Shown here: positions 10,111 through 21,308 of the stretch, piece after piece | Numbering within the stretch: position 1 is the first letter of the stretch | Layout: every line of letters starts with the position of its first letter | Source: Cladopsammia gracilis | Lineage: Eukaryota > Cnidaria > Anthozoa > Scleractinia > Dendrophylliidae | Reading direction: 5' to 3' | Length of the DNA: 64,000 bases | NCBI GenBank assembly: GCA_022457155.1 | Contig: JAJGOT010000021.1 | Span: 584,001-648,000, forward strand | The notes under the pieces: generated by a model | Seen by the model: the letters and a program-made list of their open reading frames with translations, nothing else | Database searches by the model: none | Told to the model about the DNA's origin: nothing | Translations under genes and position numbers: made by a program

Positions 10111-11555
10111 TAGTATTGAAAGTGTTTTTCCTGGTGTGCAGTCAGAAGAGTGTATTAGAACAATGTGCGATATTTACACTCATTTTAGTGCGTATTCGTG
10201 CCAAAATGCAAAGTCGAATAATAAATTCGGTCATTAGGAGCACGTTCTTTGCTGGTGGCCAAACTGTGACTTCTGCAAATGGAGTGGCTATTTAACGGGA
10301 CACTGTCGCGCCACAATAACGAAAATGTGTTCACTAAATTTCCATGTTATATCACGAAATGCAACCAAATATATCACGATATATAACTGAATTGAATGAA
10401 AACATTCTATAGTGAAAAGCGCAGGAAAATGTTACAGAAACCAAATGTGTGGTGCTGTGATTGTATGTTAAAGCAGATATAAATATCCTGCTAGTGATCA
10501 TTTTAAAACGCTTCTATTAATGAGTTCCATGATAACCAAGGTGCGTCTCAGAATTCAGTGTAACGACCACTCTGTTCAATTATAGCTTAGAGCTTCCTAC
10601 GTACAAAAAGGACGAGCTCTTCGTCTAGCAGTGTATTTTGTACTTATATTATTAGGATCATCATCTACAGTCACTTCGCTCTAGGTTAAAGAGCAAAACT
10701 TGTTTTAAGCTAAATAAAACGTGTTAAATATCGAGTAAATTAAGTCGCGTTCACAGGCTTTGAAAATACCCATGCATCTCTCGTGTAACTTTATTCTTCC
10801 TTTCACTCGAAAGGGATGACTTGAGTCGCGCACACAGCCGACGGCGATTGAAACCGAAGTTTGTCTGCTTCGAACCACGACTATTTTCCACTTTTAAAAT
10901 TACTAAACTAAATGGTAATTTCTCACTGCTTTAACGTCAAGTTTTTTATAGGATCAACGAACTAAACGATTAAATTGCATGTCCTTTCTTAACACTGACC
11001 AATAAAGTATCCGTCTTTAACTTAAGCTGATATTAGGATACAGAACTGGCCCTGATGCAACTAATAATACATTTCAAATAAATTTTATTTGAAAACCAAC
11101 TTTAGAGCGCCAGGGAAAATTCACCTGCTGCGTGGGCAGGCAAAGGAAAACTCGCCAAAGAAATTCGCTTGAAAGTTGTTTTATCGAAAGAAACCCCACA
11201 CATGATTCACGCATAAAAATGCTATAAACACCTCTATTCTGAAGAAAAGCTCCCATTTCCTTTATTTTAGTCTGTCGTTCAACGTGAAAATTCAAGCAAA
11301 TAACAAGAGAATTCGCGAGAATCCGAGTTCATATATGCCGCCAAATCGGATATACCATTTTTATGAGCAATGTGGCGATGGTCAAACTGAGTTCGACCAT
11401 CGCATATTGTTCATAAAATTGAGATATCTCGGAATTTCCAAATGTGTTTTCGTTTTTCTTAAAAAGCAGGATATATTTGACTCTGTATGTGAAATTGCAT
11501 AATTATTTGACGACATCCGGTGTTTAAATAATGGTTCGTCAAACCCATATCTTTA
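10111..11555. other. AT-rich spacer, no gene seen
   Basis: Only short frames without family resemblance. No strong repeats are seen. Confidence 0.35.
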
Positions 11556-11559
11556 ATTA

Positions 11560-12820
11560 ATGCAGCAAATTATAGACGGAAAATGTTGCAAGCAGACAGT
11601 AATTTTTTCTTGTTAAATCCGGGATAATTTTAATCACAGTAGCAAGTTTTAGGAATATTTGGATAGATCGCTTTATCTTTTGTTTATTGTATGTGACAGC
11701 ACATTGAAGCAATTGCTGCGAAGTTCAAGGCATGTATTTACACTTTGTTCGTTAAAATTGAAACGCTGCTGACGCTTTTCTTTTCTTTACGCCTTTAAAG
11801 AAACCGGATCATAATTTTTACTTTTGCTGGAAATGTTGACCTGTTTGCCCAAAATCTATATTGCTAGCTTGGTGTAACTATGTCTGTTCTTGCACACTGT
11901 ACTACCTGTGGATATTTTCACACAAAATGCGACACGTACGTTCGTCAAATACCTTCCTATTATGCAGCAAATTTGAAATAGATAAAAAAGCGTGTCACGT
12001 TCTCCGTAATTACTCATATAGGCATATTTGCCTCCTTTTCATATGCGCCTCATTCTCTAATGAGATCCAAAAATACCAACTCAGTATATTGAAAGGGTAT
12101 AGCACAATTAGCTTTCTCTGCAAATTTGAGCCAGATATGCTGGATAGTATTTGTGCAATGCTCCTTGTAAACACTCAATTTTATACAAAGAAAGTACTAC
12201 TCATTCGCCCTTTTGCCACCCAGCAATTTTGCCGGCAGGTTTAGCTATCTGATATTTCCTTAAAATTTAAATGCAAAAAGCTGTTAGTAGTACTCAGAGA
12301 ACTGTCGGTAAGCTCGGTGCAGTTCTTCTTCAGACCTGGGATTTGACATATTTGTTTTTAGTCTGACGTTATATCTCCTAAAACAAGTGCTCTTCGAACT
12401 TTCCATTAGCCAAATTAAGTTTTTGTTTACAATTCACAGCAGGTTTTAACCGTGTATGACGGCTCATTCACGCAGTTGCCATGTAATTAAACTTGTTGCT
12501 ATTTAATTCAAACTTGTTTATGAAAATTAAAAAAGTTGCTTTAAGGGATGCTTTTGCATCCCTTAAAGCAACTTCAAAATAAAATTTATTTCTTTTCATC
12601 TTTGCTGGAGGAGTTAAGTTGATCTGTTTGCCCAAAATCTATAGTTAGCTTTGAATTTGAGTTCACTCAGTGAACTATCACCTACATTCTTCCATACCTG
12701 GGAATACATTGACTCCGTGAAAGTGCAATACTTACTTTACGACTTGATGGTTGTTTAAATAATCGTTGGTCAAACCCATGTCTTTAATATGCAGCAAATT
12801 ACATTGGTGAACTGTTATCT
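11560..12820 (+). repeat. Dispersed repeat R2, copy 1 (rearranged)
   Basis: Blocks recur at about 35580-35860 (CGCTTTATCTTTTGTTTA and GTATGTGACA followed by an AGTTCAAGG stretch) and about 40290-40790 (ACTGTACTNCCNGTGGATATTTTCAC, ATTATGCAGCAAATT). Within this copy, fragments such as TTTGCCCAAAATCTATA and CAAACCCATNTCTTTAAT occur twice. The 127-codon open frame at 11861-12244 is part of this repeat and is not conserved in the other copies. Confidence 0.7.
12530..12572. repeat. Perfect hairpin inside R2
   Basis: AAGTTGCTTTAAGGGATGC is followed after a few T bases by its exact complement. No run of U after the stem and no gene nearby; it may be the end of a small fold-back element. Confidence 0.75.
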
Positions 12821-13475
12821 TCCTTCTTGCAATTATAAGAGCTCATTATTGTTTTTGTTCCTTTTTCCGTAAGAACTTGGTCGAACCGGTACGAGGATAG
12901 AGAGAAAGAACGCAAGCCATGTTGATGCGCATCGAGTTGATGTAAAGAAGCGTAATATGTCCTCCTTTTTCAACTTTTTAAAAGAATTCGAAAGATGACG
13001 TGCGATTCGCATTCGTAATTACATGGCAACATATGCCACCATATGCCACCGACGAAGAGAACATGCTAATTTTTGAACGGGGTCAGTTTCATCAACAAAT
13101 AATGCTTTTAGTCTCCCGGTTAAAACACCGACCAAATTTAAAGACAGCCATGAAAACATAGTATACCAAGTGTATAAGCTAAAGTTGTTTGTTACCTTGA
13201 AGTGCAGTAACAATGAAGTTCAGTCAAGCGCCCCAAACAACACAGGTCAGCAATAGTACAGGCATGGAGAAACAACAGCCTGTCATACTTGCAGCCGTAA
13301 AATGACCCGTTCCCAACCAGACTTGGTTAATTTATAATAAAGCGGACGATATAAGCTGGTCACCCGTTGACATCTTGACGTTTCGTAGACATTTTATTCA
13401 CCATAATAATTTTTCGGACAAAACATAAATTTGTTAGACGTCTGACAAATGTCAGGATACCTCGTAACAAAAGTC

Positions 13476-13479
<4 letters not shown>
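12821..13479. other. Spacer, no gene seen
   Basis: No supported gene or repeat other than the TA tract that begins at 13480. Confidence 0.35.

Positions 13480-13550
<71 letters not shown>
13480..13550. repeat. (TA)n microsatellite flanking PLE1, left
   Basis: A pure TA dinucleotide run that abuts the outer 3' end of the left arm of PLE1. Confidence 0.98.
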
Positions 13551-13552
<2 letters not shown>

Positions 13553-13607
13553 AGTTGATATGCACGCCTATCGACAGAGTGCTCAATAGAAGAACTAGAG
13601 CGTTATG
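13551..13607 (-). other. Conserved PLE 3' tail, PLE1 left arm
   Basis: The last 57 nt before the TA tract contain AGTGCTCAAT at 13578-13587 and AGAGCG at 13597-13602 (plus strand). Three other PLE families share this motif pair at similar spacing. The right arm of PLE1 lacks the segment and stops at the CTCGAT boundary. Confidence 0.75.
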
Positions 13608-13639
13608 ATCGAGGTGAACTGATCAACTGAAGATTCGAC

Positions 13640-13708
13640 TTGGCATTTTATTACTAACTAGTTTCGTACCGCACAACATGTGCGGCACTCATCAGATAAA
13701 ATAGCCAA
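13640..13708 (-). ncRNA. Hammerhead ribozyme, PLE1 left arm
   Basis: On the minus strand: stem I TTGGC-T-ATTTTAT pairs with ATAAAATGCCAA; core CTGATGAG; stem II TGCCGCAC/GTGCGGTA; core CGAAAC; a 3-bp stem III (ACT/AGT) with a 4-nt loop; cleavage triplet GTA, with the predicted cut between 13652 and 13651. Very short stem III is characteristic of PLE hammerheads, which are thought to act as dimers. An identical copy sits in the right arm. Confidence 0.88.
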
Positions 13709-13789
13709 ATGAAAAGTCCGTTACAACGTACACTGATACATGATATACACGCGCGCGCAGGATTTGAATTAGAATAGACGCTGTTGCGT

Positions 13790-14490
13790 GACAACGGGAG
13801 ATTAAAGTTGTTTAGGAGGAATTTGCTTGCGTGCCTACAGGAAGTGATGAGTTCATTACGCTTGTTCAAGGTCGCTAGGTCAGGTCTACAAATAATAAAA
13901 TATTTTTCCCACAAGCACAAATTACAGCGATTTGAAGCGGGGTTGAAGGGTGCAGCTTGCTTTAAAATCTTCCAAGTTATGTTAAATTCTAACTTAGCGT
14001 CTTTTAAATGCCAAACATGCTTACTAAGTTCTGTACTGAGTCTCTTTTTGGGGTCTCTAAAAGAAGATTTGTGGTTCGCGAATCTTGTTTTAAAAGAGTT
14101 CTCAGTAAGTCCTACGTAAGTATGGGCTGGCCTGTTGTCCTCTGTTGTCACTGTTGCTTGGTAAACCACGGATGATTTTAGACAACATCCGGCCATATGG
14201 CAGTTAGCTGGTTGTCGGCAGTTGCATGTTTTAGATGGTACGTCCGTTTTACGTAGGGTGGATTCATTATGACCATCGATTTTTTGCTTCAGGTTGGTCA
14301 TGCAACTGTAACTGATCTTAACAGTGTTCCGGTTGAAAATTTTGTGTAACGCGTGGCTCTTCGGGAATTCCTCGTCAAGGATCTTTAGGAAACACCGTCC
14401 AACGTTAGTAGCTAGGTTCTTGCTAAAAGGGGGGTTGTACCAAATAACGTCTCTGTGACGGTTCCTTCTTGTGGCAAACGGTAAATACAT
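13790..14490 (-). pseudogene. PLE1 left arm: GIY-YIG endonuclease region of Penelope-like protein
   Basis: The frame begins at the inversion junction, so it has no true start. It encodes the IWYNPPFSKN block that follows the RT, a Cys-rich CNCRQPANCHMAGCC zinc-binding segment, and the GIY-YIG core (TYVGLTENSFKTRF with NHKSSF), ending near CRHASKFLLNN. The endonuclease nicks target DNA so the RT can prime on it. The endonuclease part appears open, but the reverse transcriptase is missing, so this arm cannot act alone. The last codons differ from the right arm by a one-base indel. Confidence 0.85.
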
Positions 14491-15411
14491 GCCCTACACC
14501 AAACCCGGAAACATCCCACTCTACGTTAACAAGAAATCTAACCATCCACCTCGCGTAATTGAGAATATCCCAAAGTCCATCAACAAACGGCTTTCTGAAA
14601 TCTCAATAGATGAAGATACATTTAACGAGGCGGCGCCTATTTACCAGAAAGCCCTCGATGACAGCGGGTACAGCCACCGCCTTGTATTTTCACAGCCTAC
14701 AGCGCAGCCTTTGAACTCCACAAGAAGGAACCGTCACAGAGACGTTATTTGGTACAACCCCCCTTTTAGCAAGAACGTAGCTACTAACGTTGGACGGTGT
14801 TTCCTAAAGATTCCCGAAGAGCCACGCGTTACACAAAATTTTCAACCGGAACACTGTTAAGATCAGTTACAGTTGCATGACCAACCTGAAGCAAAAAAAT
14901 CGATGGTCATAATAAATCCACCCTACGTAAAACGGACGTACCATCTAAAACATGCAACTGCCGACAACCAGCTAACTGCCCTATGGCCGGATGTTGTCTA
15001 AAATCATCCGTGGTTTACCAAGCAACAGTGACAACAGAGGACAACAAGCCAGCCCATACTTACGTAGGACTTACTGAGAACTCTTTTAAAACAAGATTCA
15101 CGAACCACAAATCTTCTTTTAGAGACCCCAAAAAGAGACTCAGTACAGAACTGAGTAAGCATGTTTGGCATTTAAAAGACTTTAAGTTAGAATTTAACAT
15201 AACTTGGAAGATTTTAAAGCAAGCTGCACCCTTCAACCCCGCTTCAAATCGCTGTAATTTGGGCTTGTGGGAAAAATATTTTATTATTTGTGGACCTGAC
15301 CTAGCGACCTTGAACAAGCGTAATGAACTCATCACTTCCTGTAGGCACGCAAGCAAATTCCTCCTAAACAACTTTAAATCTCCCGTTGTCACGCAACAGC
15401 GTCTATTCTAA
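14478..15411 (+). pseudogene. PLE1 right arm: RT C-terminus and GIY-YIG endonuclease, frameshifted
   Basis: The frame from 14478 encodes the RT thumb/linker region (YTKPGN, YVNKKSNHPPR, IWYNPPFSKN). Compared with the left arm it has lost 14 bp near 14810, which shifts the frame, and has an extra A near 14896. The GIY-YIG portion resumes in frame at about 14983-15411, with CPMAGCC, TYVGLTENSFKTRF and CRHASKFLLNNF. The arm is therefore decayed relative to its partner. Confidence 0.85.
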
Positions 15412-15471
15412 TTCAAATCCTGCGCGCGCGTGTATATCATATATCAGTCTACGTTGTAACGGACTTTTCAT

Positions 15472-15540
15472 TTGGCTATTTTATCTGATGAGTGCCGCAC
15501 ATGTTGTGCGGTACGAAACTAGTTAGTAATAAAATGCCAA
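15472..15540 (+). ncRNA. Hammerhead ribozyme, PLE1 right arm
   Basis: Same sequence as the left-arm ribozyme: CTGATGAG and CGAAAC cores, an 8-bp stem II with one G-T pair, ACT/AGT stem III, and a stem I of up to 12 bp with one bulged T. The predicted cut is after 15528 (GTA). Confidence 0.88.
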
Positions 15541-15570
15541 GTCGAATCTTCAGTTGATCAGTTCACCTCG

Positions 15571-15572
<2 letters not shown>

Positions 15573-15627
<55 letters not shown>
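15573..15627. repeat. (TA)n microsatellite between PLE1 and PLE2
   Basis: A TA run that separates the outer end of the PLE1 right arm from the outer end of the PLE2 left arm. Confidence 0.98.
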
Positions 15628-15632
<5 letters not shown>

Positions 15633-15693
15633 GTAGAACTGGATATTCGTAAAACAGTGCTCAATACATTAATGTAGAGCGAAGTATATGTTT
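15628..15693 (-). other. Conserved PLE 3' tail, PLE2 left arm
   Basis: A 66-nt terminal segment with AGTGCTCAAT at 15656-15665 and AGAGCG at 15676-15681 (plus strand). It is absent from the right arm, which stops at CCTCCAT next to the TA tract. Confidence 0.75.
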
Positions 15694-15725
15694 ATGGAGG
15701 AAAGAAACAAATAAACTACGCTTTC

Positions 15726-15768
15726 ATCCCGACAAGCCTGTTTCGTGGTTGCCCACTCATCAGGGGAT
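15726..15768 (-). ncRNA. Hammerhead ribozyme, PLE2 left arm
   Basis: On the minus strand: stem I ATCCC/GGGAT, CTGATGAG, stem II TGG/CCA closed by GCAA, CGAAAC, stem III ACA/TGT with loop GGCT, and cleavage triplet GTC cut between 15731 and 15730. Confidence 0.85.
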
Positions 15769-16106
15769 TCAATAAGAATATTCCTTACCGTCGCTTCTTA
15801 TATACAAAATAATTTACATAATAACAATAACAAATCTATGCGGCGCGAAGTTTAACAGTTCAGCTGTTGCGTAGAAGGGCTTTGTTTCTATGGCGGCAAG
15901 AAGACACGAGTTCATTACGTTTGTTAAGTGTAGAAAGTTTCGGTCGGCAAATGATTAGAAATTTTTCCTTTAGGCAGAGGTTGCATCTTTTGCTTGAGCT
16001 GTTGTACGGTGAATGCGAAGACAGGATGCGCCATGAAATATAGTGTTCGATGTTGTTGTCTTTGAGAGTCCAGATGTACTTGCTTAGTTCAGTTGAGTTT
16101 CTGTGT

Positions 16107-17715
16107 TTAGAGTGGCGGAATGATGCGGTGTGGTTTCGGTATCTTGTTTTGAAGTCGTTTTCCGTGAGTCCGATGTATGTTTCTGTTGTGTTGTTGTCGT
16201 TGCGCGTGACTGTAGCTTGGTAGATGACTGATGATTGTAGGCAGTTTCCGTCGAGTGGGCATGTGTTCTTTTGTCGGCAGTTCAGTGCATGTCTTCTTGT
16301 CTTGAGTGGTATTAGAGTTAGCTGTGGCGGCGTCGTTGGCTTGCGTGGATGACTTTAGAATCTGCTTATTATGGTTATCAATTATCTGTTTGGCGTTATT
16401 CATGCAGCTGTAACTTATTTTTATGGTGTTGCGGTTGAAGATTTTTCGGAGCTTGTGATCTTTAGGGAAGTGCTTGTCTATTAGGGCGAGGGACTTGTAT
16501 CCGATGTTGGTGCTGGTGTTTTTGCTAAATGGAGGGTTATACCAGATGATGTTGTTGCGTTGTCTGTTTTTCCGTCTGTTTGTTGTTGGAGGTTCATACT
16601 GTAGCGTGTATTGGTAGCCGCTTTCGTCGAGCGCTTTCTGGTATGGAGGGACGGCTTTGTCAAAGGATGCTTTGTCGGAAGATAGGGATGAAAGGCGTTT
16701 GTTGATGCCGGCGGGAATGTTCTTTGCAGTGATGGGCGGGTGATTGCTCCCGCGGTGGACGTATTGAAGTTTAGTGTTCGGTTTAGTGAAGGGCTGATAG
16801 GTGCTTTGGTTGAGGTTAAATGTGACGTCTAGGAAGTTAATGATTTGTTTGTTAGCTTCTATGGTAATGCGTAGTCCGTTATTATTAAAGATGCGGCATA
16901 TTTCTTTCTTGGTGTTCTCTGTGTCTCTGGGTGAAGCGTTAGTAATGGCTAGTCCGTCGTCTCGGTAAAGTCCTAAGTTAATATTTAGGTGCTGGAGTTG
17001 AGATAGGAGGAAGCTTCCCACGAGTTCGCATGTTTCGGCGCCGCCGAAGCTTCCCATGGTGACGTCGAATGTCGTGTTGCCTTTCTTTTGCCAGGGTTGG
17101 TTCTTGTGGATTAGGATGGAGCTTTTAGCGTGGATTATGATGTTTCTTTCGTCGGCGGTGATGTTATCGTAGTTAGAGGCGAAGTCGAGTGCTTTGTTAA
17201 GGAGGTCTTGGCTGATGGAGGTGTAGAACTCTTCAATGTCGAAGCAGATGAAGCTGGAGTGTTGTTGGTTTTGAACAGATTTGAACCAGTTAATTACGGA
17301 TGCGGTGTTTTTCCATTGGTTGAAGTTGCATGTTTTTGTGATGTTGCTGTTAATACGGTCGAGGATGTCTTTGCTGACTTTGCCTATCTCGGATTTCGTG
17401 GGGTTGATTAGTCTGCAGGTCGGTTTGTTTGCGAAGTTTGGCTTGTGGTCTTTAAGTGTTATGAATGCGTCTTTGTTAGCTGTAGCGTCCACTCTGTCGT
17501 CGATTCCTAGTTTTGTCGCGATGTCTTTGTTTTGTTTATGGATGGCTTTTGTGGTCTCAGGTTGCGCTTTCTTGTAAGACTTCGTGATGTTCTTTTCTAG
17601 TAGGTCGTTGTACTTGGAGGGCTCTAGTTTGTAAAAGTTCGTAGTTTTGTCGGCGGCGATTAGTAGCTTGGGCTCAGTTTTGATGGAGTCGGTGTCTTCT
17701 TTTAGCTTGTTAAGG
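16107..17715 (-). pseudogene. PLE2 left arm: Penelope reverse transcriptase with frameshifted endonuclease
   Basis: In transcript order the frame shows the RT entry block (LNKLKED, AADKTTNFYKL), LKDHKPNF, motif A ICFDIEEFYTSI, motif B MGSFGGAE, the YRDDG catalytic motif C, NFLDVTFNL and IWYNPPFSKN. YRDD and the MGS-GAE block are diagnostic of Penelope RTs, relatives of telomerase RT. An extra 4 bp near 16290, compared with the right arm, shifts the GIY-YIG part out of frame. The N-terminus lies beyond the nested transposon at 21787-21868. Function would be target-primed reverse transcription; this copy is broken. Confidence 0.88.
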
Positions 17716-19002
17716 AAGTAGTCAGGTGGCTTAACGCAGAATTTAGGCTTGATCGTAACAAGAGCGATAAAGGCATGAAATTTGCCACATAAATTGCTTA
17801 TGCCCTACCAAATGATATTAGAAGGGATGCCCAAGTCAATCTGCTCAGGAGTCCGTTTTAAGGGGATATTTAGTTTTGACAGAAATCAAGATTTGGGTTG
17901 CCTGTGGTGCAATTGCCGACACATTTATTTTACCACCATTTAAAAATAAATTTGCATTTTTTTTATCTTGTTTTAATCACTTGTATATGTACTACGCTAT
18001 TGTAATGAAAATTGGATAACAAATAACGTCAGCAAAGCCTTATTACAGAACTAGTGCCCAGTCTCCGCTCGGCCATAAAAACTGTAGCAGGTAAGTAGGG
18101 AAAATTGCGTGCAAATTGACCGCGTCTTCCCGTACATCAAATCTGGGAATGCTTATGTACCGTACATTCCTAAAACCTTCCCAAATGTGCCTTTCCCTTA
18201 GCCAATATACTGTACGTTTGTGGACTTTCTCTTGGGTGACATTTGCCTATATAGTATTTTCACTCGTCACCAGGCTTCCAATTTGACCCTAAAATCATAG
18301 CAAAAAGATCATTTTTTGAAAGGAAAATCAAAATTTCGCGCATTTCTGAGTTACTTTTCTGAAATCCACACTTGGATTCCAGTACTATGGTTATTATTCT
18401 ATCTTGAAACTTCAAAAAAAAAGTACCGTCATTTTGACCTCGAAGTGAACAATTTCGTATAAAGACTTGTATGGAGTTCGACCACGCGGTCATCGCTTTA
18501 AGCGTTCTATCCTGTTCTAACTCATTTTAACAGGCGCAGTGTCAACGTCTACATTCGGTTTTGGAAAAACTGGAGTCTAGTAAACATTTTGGTTAGAAAT
18601 TTGCTTTGGTTCGAGCGAAAAAACCTACGTCATTTTGCACTTTTCACTTCGACTGAGTGCATTTTGGCTTCCTTTAGTCGGCATTGTGTTTACGTTCGCT
18701 TGCTCGTCTGTCAGTGCATGGCCTAGCGGTGAGAACAAGGGAAATCAGAAGAAAAACGAAAATCACGGCTTTATCAAGGAAACCCCGCGCTTCAAGGTTA
18801 CACAATAAACAAGTAATATAGTATTAATATCGGAAAGATTTCGGTTTAACCCCATATATTAGTTATGCATACCGTTCTTAAAACTAAAACAAAAGCTAAA
18901 ACAATAGAAATCCAAAATAAAGCAAAACAATAGCGCTCACGCCCGGAGCAAATGTCTTGTCTGAGGGATCAATATTTTGGTATGCGCAAAGGCGACCTTG
19001 TC

Positions 19003-19299
19003 CTAAGATTTGCTGTCTGGGCAGCCACATTTACACAATGGCATGCACTTCAACTTTTCTTTAGGACACTTGCAGCACGAACAGCGCTCTTTGCAGGTGC
19101 ACTTGATCAGCTCTCTGCACACAGCCGACACTTTGGGGATAGTCATCCAAACCGGTTGCCACATGGTTGCCCTCTCCTTTGACCCATGAGAACTCTGTGG
19201 AGGAAGGAACATGCTGCATTGCTTGTTCTGATGACGTCGAAATTCCTCCCTGGTATACTGCCCTCTGAGCATGTAGCAGAAATGCGTCCTAAAATTCAA
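19003..19299 (-). pseudogene. Cys-rich fragment, CXC/tesmin-like, inside the nested transposon
   Basis: The frame ends with a dense cysteine block (KCTCKERCSCCKCPKEKLKC, then CKCGC) that resembles CXC/tesmin-TSO1-type zinc-binding modules, preceded by MLRGQYTREEFRRHQNKQC and WQPVWMTIPKVS. It has no convincing start and may be a 3' exon or captured gene fragment. It lies within the TIR transposon, so it may be an accessory DNA-binding protein of that family. Confidence 0.4.
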
Positions 19300-19634
19300 A
19301 TTGTTTAAATAGCAAGCTGTAGCTCCACTTTTACCTTGAGTAAAAGCGATTATGTAGTGCTTACTTCCCTATGATCTATTTGCAGTTTTGTTCTATCGAA
19401 TTAAAACTTTCGGGTTTATCTTAATTGTTTGCAATCACTAACATTGTGTTTTATTGTCGAACAGTACTGAACATCGCACGAATTATGCACAAAACGAGTA
19501 TAAATGTGCCGTGATATTCGTACAGTTAGTAGAAAACCGGTTTGCTACTGCGCGCGCACTCAACCTGATACACTTTCTCTCATAGAGTTTTCTTTGTTAA
19601 ACACGTTATAACAGTTTATTATGTTGCATAATAA

Positions 19635-19767
19635 ATCACTTATTAGATGTTTCGGTGTGTAGTATCGCTGTATATTTTTACTTGTTTGCAACATACAGCA
19701 CAACTCGTAAAAATATAAAAAAAAAAATATAAAAAGCAATACTACACACCGAAACATCTAATAAGAT
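19635..19767. repeat. Fold-back (inverted repeat) in nested transposon
   Basis: CTTATTAGATGTTTCGGTGTG and its complement form arms of about 30 bp around an A-rich centre. No protein is encoded. Confidence 0.8.
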
Positions 19768-20034
19768 ATTATATACCTGTGTCGGAGGAATATTTTCCAA
19801 GTCACTACGGTAAAAATAATAAAAAAAAAATCAAACAACATGTGCATGAAGCGAGACAGAAAGTTCCTTGGAAGATTTCTGGTGTAGGGTACTTACAGAT
19901 GTTTTACTTTCAGACCAGCAATGATGAACTCAGAGAACTCAAACAGAAGCATCGAAAAGACGACAATAATTCTAAGATAAGCCACTCAAACCGGGCTTAA
20001 AACCATTCTCATAGATAAACAAATATAATATATA

Positions 20035-21308
20035 TAGATAGCCCAAGCCTAACAGCGTCGCACTTTGAACAAGCTTAACTAAGGTGAAACTTAACTAAGG
20101 TGAAAGGTTGGAAGCACAAGAATTAAGATTGACGAACGGGCTATTTTCAATTTTAGCAATTCTCAAAAACAGTAAGCTTATTACGCGACCGTCTGCACAG
20201 TACATTTTTATAGACCGTACAAAAGTTCACAAAAACAACTTTTCTCTGTCTAGAATAACTAGTACCACTAGTTTTCGAATAAAATACAGTTTTTGTTTGT
20301 CAAAAATTGCCCGAGAAACTGATTTGAAAATCAAAAATTGCAAAAATACACAAACATATTTGCATAAGGCGATGCGAGTGAAGATAGAACTGTACTATAA
20401 AATCAGTCTTGTTTTGTTTACATAAAATCGCTTTTCAAACTATCTAATGAATGAACAAACACATAAAAATGGACAACACAATCTTCTTTCGAAAAAATTT
20501 ATTCAAATCTCCATTAGTTTACGTTTAAAAGCAAAACGCGTACCATTTAATTATAGCTCATAGAGTTCAAGCTTTCTTCGATGAAATTCAAGAGATCGAT
20601 ACAACTGAATCTAAGCACGTTTTAAAATCAATTCTCCAAAACTAACAATAACACCAATAAAAAGACACTCACAGATTGATATCAACATAAATTCTCATCG
20701 AAAACTGTAATCTGTTTTACCTTTATGTCCCTCGCTTGCTTGGAAATTCAAATCTCCGCTTCTGGTTCTGAAATCCGTAGAAAACAAACCAGTCTCCCGC
20801 ATTTGATAAAAACGTAATACACGAAGTTCCTCGAAGTAAGATTTTATCCATGAAAGCTCGTCTTTTTCCACTAAAGCGGCTTTTAAGTATCCCTTAATTA
20901 GCTTCCTTGTCCTGAGTAGCAAACCGCGAAATATTCAGGGAAATAACGCCTTTAATTTAAACGGTTTTCTCCGCTTAGTAAATTCACAGCAAAACATCAA
21001 AGTGTTTTTCTAGCTGACGTGACATTCGGCCGTGTAACCGCGCGAAAAACAAAGCCTCGCTTTGGTTTCAACATGACGTCGTATGCGCATGTTTTGCGAC
21101 GTCATACGCGCCCGCGAGCTAGTCCTGCGCAGTCCGGTCCTGTGCGACAGCGGACGGAGGGCACACACACGCCCGCGGACGGAGGGCACACGCGCGCCCG
21201 CAAAACATTCCGCTAGCCATGACCATGAAAAATGAAGGGCATAGGTTCTGGTTCTATGAGTATGGGGCTGCGCAGCCAGGCCTTCGGCCTGGCAAGTGCT
21301 CCGCCATT
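20035..21308 (+). mobile_element. Hairpin repeat H, copy A (about 1.27 kb, non-autonomous)
   Basis: One end reads TATATAGATAGCCCAAGCCT; the other ends with a perfect hairpin (GCCAGGCC-TTC-GGCCTGGC, 21275-21293) followed by AAGTGCTCCGC. Related copies are at 31107-35158 (split), 45976-47227 and 61461-62497. The hairpin close to one end without TIRs recalls Helitron 3' ends, but the CTRR terminus is not clear. No conserved open frame spans the copies. Confidence 0.75.

Larger units (their letters stand above)
13551..15574. mobile_element. PLE1: head-to-head inverted pair of Penelope-like elements
   Basis: Two copies of the same Penelope-like element meet head to head near 14477. The left arm runs on the minus strand (14477 to 13551), the right arm on the plus strand (14478 to 15574). 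Their 3' halves are nearly identical and end outward next to (TA)n tracts. The right arm reaches about 250 bp further 5', into the C-terminal reverse-transcriptase region, so the arms are 5'-truncated at different points. Each carries a GIY-YIG endonuclease and a hammerhead ribozyme. Only the left arm has the terminal 57-nt tail (13551-13607). Confidence 0.9.

Noticed and set aside
11861..12244. 127-residue open frame on the plus strand
   Set aside because: It lies in dispersed repeat R2. The related copy at 40290-40790 does not keep the frame and no domain is recognisable.
17719..17760. Reading the PLE2 frame through KPKFCVKPPDY as coding
   Set aside because: That stretch is the terminal inverted repeat of the nested transposon; it is open only by chance.
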